This document shows positions 7,953-18,400 of a DNA stretch of 64,000 nt, one piece after another. The position numbers were made by a program, and so were the translations under genes. Below the pieces are notes generated by a model. The model was not told the origin of the DNA, did not search any database, and saw nothing but the letters and a program-made list of their open reading frames with translations. The number at the start of each line of letters is the position of its first letter. The first letter of the stretch is position 1. The stretch comes from Isoperla grammatica (lineage: Eukaryota; Arthropoda; Insecta; Plecoptera; Perlodidae), in NCBI GenBank assembly GCA_945910005.1, contig OX246743.1:13994587-14058586 (forward strand), read 5' to 3'.

Positions 7953-8108
7953 GTGCTTCGATGATTCCTGGAGCTATGCCGGCAGAAGCGTATGCTTCTG
8001 GTAGGGTCACCCTAGCCGGACAGGTTGAGGAGGAGAAGTCAGACGAAATGCAGTCCAAAACCTCCTCACTCCCTTTTCCTCCCCCTTCCCTTATCCTCCT
8101 CGCCCACC
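7953..8108 (+). repeat. Retroposon-like repeat, head module (first of a pair)
   Basis: Carries gatgattcctggagctatgc, agcgtatgcttctggtaggg and agacgaaatgcagtcc, nearly identical to the module at about 8335-8460, followed by a C/T-rich stretch. The cctgccca/tgggcagg hairpin and the tail are absent here. The paired arrangement, with starts about 385 bp apart, is unlike the single copies elsewhere. Confidence 0.65.
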
Positions 8109-8304
8109 GTGCGGCGGTTGGAGGGGCCAGCCCGAAGCGATGCTGGCCTACGCCCTCTCGGGCCACGCGGACCGGACGTGGCACGCACGTTTGTGCAGCA
8201 GCGCGGACTCTTTCTCACGGACGTGCTCGCGGCGCACGGCAGTTTCACGCTACATCGCGGGTGCAACGGGGATGGGACAACGTTCTGGGCGGCCGCCTTT
8301 AAAT
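8085..8304. other. GC- and CpG-rich segment between paired repeat modules
   Basis: Much richer in G+C than the rest of the window and dense in CpG (cgggccacgcggaccgg, gtgctcgcggcgcacgg). Frames on both strands are open here, but they simply continue the repeat and high-GC composition, with no recognisable protein. It may be an internal promoter or 5' region of the repeat, or inserted foreign sequence. Confidence 0.45.
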
Positions 8305-8629
8305 CCTGCCCAGGGCCAGGGACTGCAACTTTTCGTGGTGGGCAGGTTTGTGCGCTTTGATGATTCCTGGAGCTATGCCGGCGGAAGCGTATGCTTCTGG
8401 TAGGGCCACCCTAGCCGGACTGGTCGAGGAGGAGAAGTCAGACGAAATGCAGTCCACAACCTTCCTCCTCCCTTTTCCTCCCCCTTCCAATTTCTCACCC
8501 CGCCCTCCTATTTGCCCCTTTCCTCCAAACAGCCCCCTATTGCATCTTCATCTGTCTCCCACTCATTGTCTCGATTAGCCTCGTTGCAAAAATATGAGAC
8601 GTTAAGCCCCATTAAAAAAAAAAAAAAAA
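8305..8629 (+). repeat. Retroposon-like repeat, most complete copy, with poly-A end
   Basis: Runs from cctgcc and the gggcagg hairpin partner, through the gctatgccggcggaagcg core, agacgaaatgcagtcc, the C-rich stretch, the tctcgattagcc and gagacgttaagcccc tail, to a run of A at 8614-8629. It serves as the reference copy for the family. The A-run suggests insertion by target-primed reverse transcription. I do not see a clear tRNA-like A and B box pair, so the source of the head is unknown. Confidence 0.7.
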
Positions 8630-8728
8630 CAATCCTCCCATTTGGCCCTGCCCTCCCTTGCTGGACTCCCATATGACGACCCTCGCGACGAACAATGGAT
8701 CTGATTCGGATGTGGCTTTATCCTTCAT

Positions 8729-8827
8729 TATCATCTTTCTCATCTTCATTATCACCCGCTCATCGTCTCGATTAGCCATCGTTGCATAAATATGAGACGT
8801 TAAGCACAGTTAATTAATCAATCAATG
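8729..8827 (+). repeat. Retroposon-like repeat, tail only
   Basis: Contains catcgtctcgattagccatc, then gagacgttaagcac, then attaatcaatcaatg. It lies about 100 bp after the previous copy's A-run. Confidence 0.65.
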
Positions 8828-9047
8828 GATTTATCTAGGCTTTGCTAGGGCCTTGACCTAGAGGTTAGGTCTGCGGACAATGATGTAGGCCTACCGGTAG
8901 CATAGACCTAGCTCAGTTGACCTAGGCCTAGTGCCTGACTAAATCTAGAACCAATTATGTTAAGTTAATGAGTCTGTTCTCCAACTTACCTTGTTTGTCT
9001 ATGTGGCTAGGCCTAGCCTTAGGCTTAGCACTTCGAAAGGGTAGGCC

Positions 9048-9228
9048 CTAGGGCTCCGTCTGCAGAGCAATGTGTTCACAGCTTCTCAAAACCTCTTCGA
9101 TTGACACTTCCCAGCTAATTTTCGACAGATGCCAATAAAGAGCATAAACACACTTGTCTTCCTGACGGAATGTGATACCAAGGACAAATCGAACGACGGG
9201 CAGGTAGCCTAGGCCTATGAGCAGATGA
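9048..9228 (-). CDS. Possible terminal exon, unrecognised
   Basis: About 60 codons open on the minus strand, ending in TAG at 9048-9050 and preceded by a stop at about 9229. The translation (YLPVVRFVLGITFRQEDK, then VYALYWHLSKISWEVSIEEV) has the composition of a folded protein and differs from the AGGCCT-rich sequence on either side. No ATG of note, no identified splice partner and no family I can name. It may be the last exon of a host gene whose other exons lie elsewhere, or a relic. Confidence 0.3.
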
Positions 9229-9823
9229 CTAGGGTCCTAGGGCTAACCTAACCAACCTCGAGTTTGACACACACTTTGTGCTTTGGAAAGTAGTAATTTC
9301 GTAACAGCTTATTGTTCGAGTAGTTTGGAAGATCCAGCTATTCTCGGAACACTCTATCCCTTTGTGATGACTTGAGCGGTCGTTTTTCGCAGAGTCAAAT
9401 CTATCAAGCACTCGTTGCACGAGGTGAGATAATTTAAAATAACTATTAGGCCTAAGCCTAGGCCAGTTCTCTGAAAGTCTGTAGGGATAGCCTAGGCCTG
9501 GTTTGAGGTTAGGAATGCAGTAGCCTAATGGGCTAAAAGCCTGCCACCACAAGAGAGCTGAACTTGCCAAGGCGCTGGTAGGCAAAAATAATACAATCTG
9601 GTAGGTTAGGCTTTAGGCCTAGCCAACATTCTTGTTTCAGGGCCTCATTCCTGGTCTGTTGTAGAGTGGCCCTTACACTGCACTTTTTAGCCTTGGGGTT
9701 ACTTGTATAGTTAACTATAAATAACCTGCCTTCTATGAGAAGAAAGAAGTGCTTTGTGCAATAATATTTTTGAAGTCCAGCAATAATTGGTTACAAAAAT
9801 TCATCAAGGCAATTTTCTTTCAG
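9229..9823. other. Spacer with AGGCCT/CCTAGG tracts, upstream of the Harbinger gene
   Basis: Several runs of the word taggcctagg occur here (about 9445-9500 and 9605-9625), and similar tracts occur at 2384-2458 and 8826-9020. Missing 5' exons of the plus-strand transposase may lie here, but none could be supported. A minus-strand frame of 118 codons runs through the tracts and shows no domain. Confidence 0.4.
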
Positions 9824-11091
9824 AAAACAGCAGGGCATCAATATCCCCTACTAAACACTTGCTAGCATTTTTATGGTATGCTGGTCATGAAGCAGCTGGT
9901 TTTCGTGACATAGCAGACCGATTCGACATCTCGATCTCCACCCTCCATGAAATCATCGGCCGTGTCAGCATGTTTTTAAGTGGAATGGCAGCACAAATAA
10001 TAAAATGGCCCACACAAGAAGAAAGAAACATTGCTGTACAACAATGTATGGAAAGAAAAGGGCTACCTATCTTTGGTAGGATTTTCACTACCAGATTACA
10101 ATTCCACTTTTAACAAATGTAAAGAATTTGCAAAAGGATATTTTATATTCATCTGAAAAAAGTAGCCCTAAAATTGTTTGTACGTACATTTCAGCTGCAA
10201 TCGATGGTTCGCACATACAGTTAGATCGGCCGTCTGACAATCCTGATGACTGGATTAACCGCAAAGGTTTTTACAGCATGGTACTACAAGGAGTATGTAA
10301 TAATGATAACAAATTCATTGACATTTATCTTGGGTATCCTGGATCAGCCCATGATGCTAGAGTTTTCCGCAATAGCGACATATTCGAACAACTTCCTAAT
10401 TTATGTGCTGGTAAGTTTTAAAAAAAAAGCATTTTTGTTAGGAAACCTGTCAGGAAAACATGTCAATTTTTTTAGACTAGCTCCATTACTTTTTATCAAA
10501 ATTACCTTACCTTATAGGCCCTACCTGCTGCACCAGCCCTAGCACATTTTTTTTTAAAGAGTGCACCACAAAGCAGTGACGTTACTTTATACTTATGTTC
10601 ATGCATACAATAAATAATTATTGCAAATAATAAATTACACAATTTATGTACTTACCAATATTAGTAAGTAGGTATATTGTCATCTTGTTTCAGGGGGGTT
10701 CATGGCAGGTGATAGTGCGTATCCATGCCTATCAACACTGTTGACACCATACAGGGACAATGGACATTTGACTCAAGCACAAAAATATTTTAATAGGGAA
10801 TTTAGTTCTTGTCGAGTCATGATTGAGCATGCTTTTGGAATTTTGAAACAAAGATTTAGAGAGCTCTATCACTTGAAGCTTAGAGGGTCTGCGAGGATAG
10901 CTCATTTCATTAGAGCCTGTTGTGTGCTACACAACATAGCTAATAAAGATGATCTGGAAGCATTCCAAGGGGAGGATGCAGTTAACGATGCTCAACCAGG
11001 CCAAGAAGCAAATGATGATGAGGCCCTCAATGCAAATGGTGTTAACCTCAGAGATGAGATTTGCCGGCAGTTGTTTCAACGAAGGCAATAG
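9824..11091 (+). CDS. PIF/Harbinger transposase, three exons, 5' end missing
   Basis: Exons 9824-10075, 10195-10410 and 10694-11091 join in frame through GT-AG introns of 119 and 283 bp, giving about 288 residues; HARBI1-type proteins are about 350. Exon 1 follows the acceptor ctttcag and carries LAFLWYAGHEAAGFRDIADR and the helix DISISTLHEIIGRVS, the usual N-terminal DNA-binding part. Exon 2 begins with AIDGSHI (first catalytic Asp) and contains GYPGSAHDARVFRNS (second Asp). Exon 3 has AGDSAYPCLSTLLTPY and CRVMIEHAFGILKQRFREL, with the Glu of the DDE triad, and ends in an acidic tail. The enzyme would cut and paste element DNA in the nucleus. I found no frameshift or stop inside these exons, so decay is slight. 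About 60 N-terminal residues and the start codon were not located, and neither terminal inverted repeats nor a partner Myb-like gene were found on this strand. Confidence 0.75.
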
Positions 11092-11431
11092 TCAAATCAA
11101 TGGTCAACAATTTGGTAAAATGTTTGTGTTACTATTCAATATGAAAATCGTGATCGATAATCATATTAAATAGTAAATACCAATTGAATCGTGCCAAGCA
11201 GTACACACAATAATTATTGTCATTAAGGATCTGAATGTGTGTAAAAAAAAGATACATTTCTGTTAATTAGTCTTGATTGTAATGCAGCATCTATATGGGG
11301 AGCATCCCCCTACATACTATTATTATTATTGATATTGATTATCCATTGATATTGATTATTTTTATCATCATAGGAACGATATTACCTCACAAATGTTGAG
11401 ACAACAGGCTTACAATTTATAAAATCAAATA
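11092..11431. other. Transition between Harbinger gene and satellite array
   Basis: AT-rich. It contains a small hairpin (gggga at 11297-11301, tcccc at 11305-11309), a short ATT run, and a 14-bp direct repeat ttgatattgattat at 11329-11342 and 11346-11359. No gene. Satellite homology starts abruptly at 11432. No clear terminal inverted repeat of the Harbinger element was recognised. Confidence 0.4.
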
Positions 11432-12477
11432 ACAGTCACCGTCACAAGCGAGGAAACATGCGTTGTCCTTATATGTTGCATGTAGTTGCTCTCATGTCAC
11501 TGACTTAGCGCAGGGTTTATCAAGTACAGTCACCTTCACAAGCGAGGAAACATGCGTTGTCTTCATATGTTGCAAGTAGTTGCTTTCATGTCACTGACTT
11601 AGCGCAGGGTTTATCAAGTACAGTCACCTTCACAAGCGAGGAAACAAGCGTTGTCTTCATATGTTCCATGTAGTTGCTCTCATGTCACTGACTAAGCGCA
11701 GGGTTTATCAAGTACAGTCACCTTCACAAGCGAGGAAACATGCGTTGTCCTAATATGTTCAAGAAGTGGCTTTCATGTCACTGACTTAGCGCAGGGTTTA
11801 TCAAGTACAGTCACCTTCACAAGCGAGGAAACATGCGTTGTCATCATATGTTGCATGTAGTTGCACTCATGTCACTGACTTAGCGCAGGGTTTATTACGT
11901 ACAGTCACCGTCACAAGCGAGGAAACATGCGTTGTCTTCATATGTTGCATGTAGTTGCTCTCATGTCACTGACTTAGCGCAGGGTTTATCAAGTACAGTC
12001 ACCGTCACAAGCGAGGAAACATGCGTTGTCCTCATATGTTGCATGAACTGGCCTTCATGTCACTGACTTAGCGCAGGGTATATCACGTATAGTAACTTTC
12101 CCAAGCGAGGAAACATGCGTTGTCTTCATATGTTGCATGTAGTTGCTCTCATGTCACTGACTTAGCGCAGGGTTTATCACGTACAGTCACCGTCACAAGC
12201 GAGGAAACATGCGATGTCTTCATATGTTGCATGTAGTTGCTCTCATGTCACTGACTTAGCGCAGGGTTTATCAAGTACAGTCACCTTCACAAGCGAGGAA
12301 ACATGCGTTGTCCTAATATGTTGCATGTAGTTGCTCTCATGTCACTGACTTAGCGCAGGGTTTATCAAGTACAGTCACCTTCACAAGCGAGGAAACATGC
12401 ATTGTCTTCATATGTTGCATGTAGTTGCTCTCATGTCACTGACTTAGCCCAGGGTTTATCAAGTACAGTCAACGTCA
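11432..12477 (+). repeat. Leading partial higher-order unit
   Basis: The first monomers match, in order, those starting near 15097 and 42140 (a gttgtccttatatg variant, then ttgcaagtagttgc). The array therefore begins inside a higher-order unit rather than at its start. These edge monomers are not visibly more decayed than internal ones. Confidence 0.7.
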
Positions 12478-15400
12478 CATGCGAGGAAATATGCGTTGTC
12501 TTCATATGTTGCATGTAGTTGCTCTCATGTCACTGACTTAGCGCAGGGTTTATCATGTACAGTCACCTTCACAAGCGAGGAAACATGCGTTGTCTTCATA
12601 TGTTGCATGTAGTTGCTCTCATGTCACTGACATAGCGCAGGGTTTATCAAGTACAGTCACCTTCACAAGCGAGGAAACATGCGTTGTCCTAATATGTTCA
12701 AGAAGTGGCTTTCATGTCACTGACTTAGCGCTGGGTTTATCAAGTACAGTCACCTTCACAAGCGAGGAAACATTTGTTGTCCTAATATGTTCAAAAAGTG
12801 GCTTTCATGTCACTGACTTAGCGCAGGGTTTATCAAGTACAGTCACCTTCACAAGCGAGGAAACATGCGTTGTCTTCATATGTTGCATGTAGTTGCTCTC
12901 ATGTCACTGACTTAGCGCAGGGTTTATCAAGTACAGTCACCGTCACAAGCGAGGAAACATGCGTTGTCTTTATATGTTGCATGTAGTTGCTCTCATGTCA
13001 CTGACTTAGCGCAGGGATTATCAAGTACAGTCACCTTCACAAGCGAGGAAACATGCGTTGTCTTCATATGTTGCATGTAGTTGCTCTCATGTCACTGACT
13101 TAGCGCAGGGTTTATCAAGTACAGTCACCTTCACATGCGAGGAAACATGCGTTGTCTTCATATGTTGCATGTAGTTGCTTTCATGTCACTGACTTAGCGC
13201 AGGGTTTATCACGTACAGTCACTTTCACAAGCGAGAACACATGCGTTGTCTTCATATGTTGCATGTAGTTGCTCTCATGTCACTGACTTAGCGCAGGGTT
13301 TATCACGTACAGTCACTTTCACAAGCGAGGAAATATGCGTTGTCTTCATATGTTGCATGTAGTTGCTCTTATGTCACTGACTTAGCGCAGGGTTTATCAA
13401 GTACAGTCACCTTCACATGCGAGGAAACATGCGTTGTCTTCATATGTTGCATGTAGTTGCTCTCATGTCACTGACTTAGCGCAGGGTTTATCACGTACAG
13501 TCACTTTCACAAGCGAGAAAACATGCGTTGTCCTCATATGTTGCATGAACTGGCCTTCATGATACTGACTTAGCGCAGGGTTTATCACGTACAGTAACTT
13601 TCCCAAGCGAGGAAACATGCGTTGTCTTCATATGTTGCATGTAGTTGCTCTCATGTCACTGACTTAGCGCAGGGTTTATCACGTACAGTCACCGTCACAA
13701 GCGAGGAAACATGCGATGTCTTCATATGTTGCATGTAGTTGCTCTCATGTCACTGACTTAGGGCAGGGTTTATCAAGTACAGTCACCTTAACAAGCGAGG
13801 AAACATGCGTTGTCCTAATATGTTGCATGTAGTTGCTCTTATGTCACTGACTTAGCGCAGGGTTTATCAAGTACAGTCACCTTCACATGCGAGGAAACAT
13901 GCGTTGTCTTCATATGTTGCATGTAGTTGCTCTCATGTCACTGACTTAGCGCAGGGTTTATCAAAAACAGTCACCTTCACAAGCGAGGAAACATGCTTTG
14001 TCTTCATATGTTGCATGTAGTTGCTCTCATGTCACTGACTAAGCGCAGGGTTTATCACGTACAGTCACCCTCACAAGCGAGGAAACATGCGTTGTCTTCA
14101 TATGTTGCATGTAGTTGCTCTCATGTCACTTACGTAGCGCAGGGTTTATCAATTACAGTCACCTTCACAAGCGAGGAAACATGCGTTGTCCTAATATGTT
14201 CAAGAAGTGGCTTTCATGTCACTGACTTAGCGCAGGGTTTATCAAGTACAGTTACCGTCACAAGCGAGGAAACATTCGTTCTCTTCATATGTTGCATGTA
14301 GTTGCTCTCATGTCACTGACTTAGCGCAGGGATTATCAAGTACAGTCACCTTCACAAGCGAGGAAACATGCGTTGTCTTCATATGTTGCATGTAGTTGCT
14401 CTCATGTCACTGACTTAGCGCAGGGTTTATCAAGTACAGTCACATTTACAAGCGAGGAAACATGCGTTGTCTTCATTGGTTGCATGTAGTTGCTCTCATG
14501 TCACTGACTTAGCGCAGGGTTAATCAAGTACAGTAACCTTCACAAGCGAGGAAACATGCGTTGTCTTCATATGTTGCATGTAGTTGTCCTCATGTCACTG
14601 ACTAAGCGCAGGGTTTATCACGTAAAGTCACCTTCACAAGCGAGGAAACATGCGTTGTCCTCATATGTTGCATGTAGTTGCTCTCATGTCACTGACTTAG
14701 CGCAGGGTGTATCACGTACAGTCACCATCACAAGCGAGGAAACATGCGTTGTCTTCATTTGTTGCATGAAGTGGCTCTCATGTCACTGACTTAGCGCAGG
14801 GTTTATCAAGTACAGTCACCGTCACAAGCGAGGAAACATGCGTTGTCTTCATATGTTGCATGTAGTTGCTCTCATGTCACTGACTTAGCGCAGGGTTTAT
14901 CAAGTACAGTCACCGTCACAAGCGAGGAAACATGCGTTGTCCTAATATGTTGCATGTGCTGCTCTCGTGTCACTGACTTAGCGCAGGGTTTATCAAGTAC
15001 AGTCACCTTCACAAGCGAGGAAACATGCGTTGTCTTCATATGTTGCATGAAGTGGCTCTCATGTCACTGACTTAGCGCAGGGTTTATCAAGTACAGTCAC
15101 CGTCACAAGCGAGGAAACATGCGTTGTCCTTATATGTTGCATGTAGTTGCTCTCATGTCACTGACTTAGCGCAGAGTTTATCAAGTACAGTCACCTTCAC
15201 AAGCGAGGAAACATGCGTTGTCTTCATATGTTGCAAGTAGTTGCTTTCATGTCACTGACTTAGCGCATGGTTTATCAAGTACAGTCACCTTCACAAGCGA
15301 GGAAACAAGCGTTGTCTTCATATGTTGCATGTAGTTGCTCTAATGTCACTGACTAAGCGCAGGGTTTATCAAGTACAGTCACCTTCACAAGCGAGGAAAC

Positions 15401-18400
15401 ATGCGTTGTATTCATATGTTGCATGTAGTTGCTCTTATGTTACTGACTTAGCGCAGGGTTTATCAAGTACAGTCACCTTCACAAGCGAGGAAACATGCGT
15501 TGTCCTAATATGTTCAAGAAGTGGCTTTCATGTCACTGATTTAGCGCAGGGTTTATCAAGTACAGTCACCTTCACAAGCGAGGAAACATGCGTTGTCTTC
15601 ATATGTTGCATGTAGTTGCACTCATGTCACTGACTTAGCGCAGGGTTTATCAAGTACAGTCACCTTCACAAGCGAGGAAACATGCGTTGTCTTCATATGT
15701 TGCATGTAGTTGCACTCATGTCACTGACTTAGCGCAGGGTTTATCACGTACAGTCACCGTCACAAGCGAAGAAACATGCCTTGTCTTTATATGTTGCATG
15801 TAGTTGCTCTCATGTCACTGACTTAGCGCAGGGTTTATCAAGTACAGTCACCGTCACAAGCGAGGAAACATGCGTTGTCTTCATATGTTGCATGTAGTTG
15901 CTCTCATGTCACTGACTTAGCGCAGGGTTTATCAAGTACAGTCACCTTCACAAGCGAGGAAACATGCGTTGTCCTCATATGTTTCATGTAGTTGCGGTCA
16001 TATCACTGACTTAGCGCAGGGTTTATCACGTACAGTCACCTTCACAAGCGAGGAAACATGCGTTGTCTTCATATGTTGCATCAAGTGGCTTTCATATCAC
16101 TGACTTAGCGCAGGGTTTATCAAGTACAGTAACCGTCACAAGCGAGGAAACATTCGTTCTCTTCATATGTTGCATGTAGTTGCTCTCATGTCACTGACTT
16201 AGCGCAGGGTTTATCACGTACAGTCACTTTCACAAGCGAGGAAACATGCGTTGTCTTCATATGTTGCATGTAGTTGCTCTCATGTCACTGACTAAGCGCA
16301 GGGTTTATCACGTACAGTCACCGTCACAAGCGAGGAAACATGCGATGTCTTCATATGTTGCATGTAGTTGCTCTCATGTCACTGACTTAGCGCAGGGTTT
16401 ATCAAGTACAGTCACCTTCACATGCGAGGAAACATGCGTTGTCTTCATATGTTGCATGTAGTTGCTCTCATGTCACTGACTAAGCGCAGGGTTTATCAAG
16501 GACAGTCACCTTCACAAGCGAGGAAACATGCGTTGTCTTCATATGTTGCATGTAGTTGCTCTTTTGTCACTGACTTAGCGCGGGGTTTATCAAGTACAGT
16601 CACCTTCACAAGCGAGGAAACATGCGTTGTCCTAATATGTTCAAGAAGTGGCTTTCATGTCACTGACTTAGCGCAGGGTTTATTAAGTACAGTCACCTTC
16701 ACAAGCGAGGAAACATGCGTTGTCTTCATATGTTGCATGTAGTTGCACTCATGTCACTGACTTAGCGCAGGGTTTATCAAGTACAGTCACCGTCACAAGC
16801 GAGGAAACATGCGTTGTCTTCATATGTTGCATGTAGTTGCTCTCATGTCAGTGACTTAGCGCAGGGTTTATCAAGTACAGTCACCTACACAAGCGAGGAA
16901 ACATGCGTTGTCCTCATATGTTGCATGTAGTTGCTCTCATGTCACTGACTTAGCGCAGGGTTTATCAAGTACAGTCACCGTCACAAGCGAGGAAACATGC
17001 GTTGTCTTCATATGTTGCATGTAGTTGCTCTCATGTCACTGACTTAGCGCAGGGTTTATCAAGTACAGTCACCTTCACAAGCGAAGAAACATGCGTTGTC
17101 CTCATATGTTGCATGTAGTTGCGGTCATGTCACTGACTTAGCGCAGGGTTTATCACGTACAGTCACCTTCACAAGCGAGGAAACATGCGTTGTCTTCATA
17201 TGTTGCATGAAGTGGCTTTCATATCACTGACTTAGCGCAGGGTTTTTCAAGTACAGTCACCGTCACAAGCGAGGAAACATTAGTTCTCTTCATATGTTGC
17301 ATGTAGTTGCTCTCATGTCACTAACTTAGCGCAGGGTTTATCACGTACAGTCACTTTCACAAGCGAGAAAACATGCGTTTTCTTCATATGCTGCATGTAG
17401 TTGCTCTCATGTCACTGACTTAGCGCAGGGTTTATCTAGTACAGTTTCCGTCACAAGCGAGGAAACATGCGTTGTCTTCATTGGTTGCATGTAGTTGCTC
17501 TTATGTCACTGACTTAGCGCAGGGTTTATCAAGTTCAGTCACCGTCACAAGCGAGAAAACATGCGTTGTCCTCAAATGTTGCATGAACTGGCCTTCATGT
17601 CACTGACTTAGCGCAGGGTATATCACGTACAGTAACTTTCCCAAGCGAGGAAACATGTGTTGTCTTCATATGTTGCATGTAGTTGCTCTCATGTCACTGA
17701 CTTAGCGCAGGGTTTATCACGTACAGTCACCGTCACAAGCGAGGAAACATGCGATGTCTTCATATGTTGCATGTAGTTGCTCTCATGTCACTGACTTAGC
17801 GCAGGGTTTATCAAGTACAGTCACCTTCACAAGCGAGGAAACATGCGTTGTCCTAATATGTTGCATGTAGTTGCTCTCATGTCGCTGACTTAGCGCAGGG
17901 TTTATCAAGTACAGTCACCTTCACAAGCCAGGAAACATGCATTGTCGTCATATGTTGCATGAAGTTGCTCTCATGTCACTGACTTAGCGCAGGGTTTATC
18001 AAGTACAGTCACCTTCACATGCGAGGAAACATGCGTTGTCTTCACATGTTGCATGTAGTTGCTCTCATGTCACTGACTTAGCGCAGGGTTTATCAAGTAC
18101 AGTCACATTCACAAGCGAGGAAACATGCGTTGTCCTCATATGTTTCATGTAGTTGCGGTCATGTCACCGACTTAGCGCAGGGTTTGTCACGTACAGTCAC
18201 CTTCACAAGCGAGGAAACATGCGTTGTCTTCATATGTTGCATGAAGTGGCTTTAATAACACTGACTTAGCGCAGGGTTTATCAAGTACAGTCACCGTCAC
18301 AAGCGAGGAAACATTCGTTCTCTTCATATGTTGCATGTAGTGGCTCTCATGTCACTGACTTAGCGCAGGGTTTATCAAGTACAGTCACCTTCACAAGCGA

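Noticed and set aside
8025..8403. Overlapping frames on both strands in the CpG-rich segment
   Set aside because: High G+C lowers stop frequency, frames are open on both strands at once, and no protein motif is visible.
8305..8629. tRNA-derived SINE head
   Set aside because: I could not find a convincing pair of A and B boxes or a cloverleaf, so no tRNA origin is claimed.
9229..9585. 118-codon minus-strand frame upstream of the Harbinger gene
   Set aside because: It runs through AGGCCT-rich tracts and shows no recognisable domain or splice structure.
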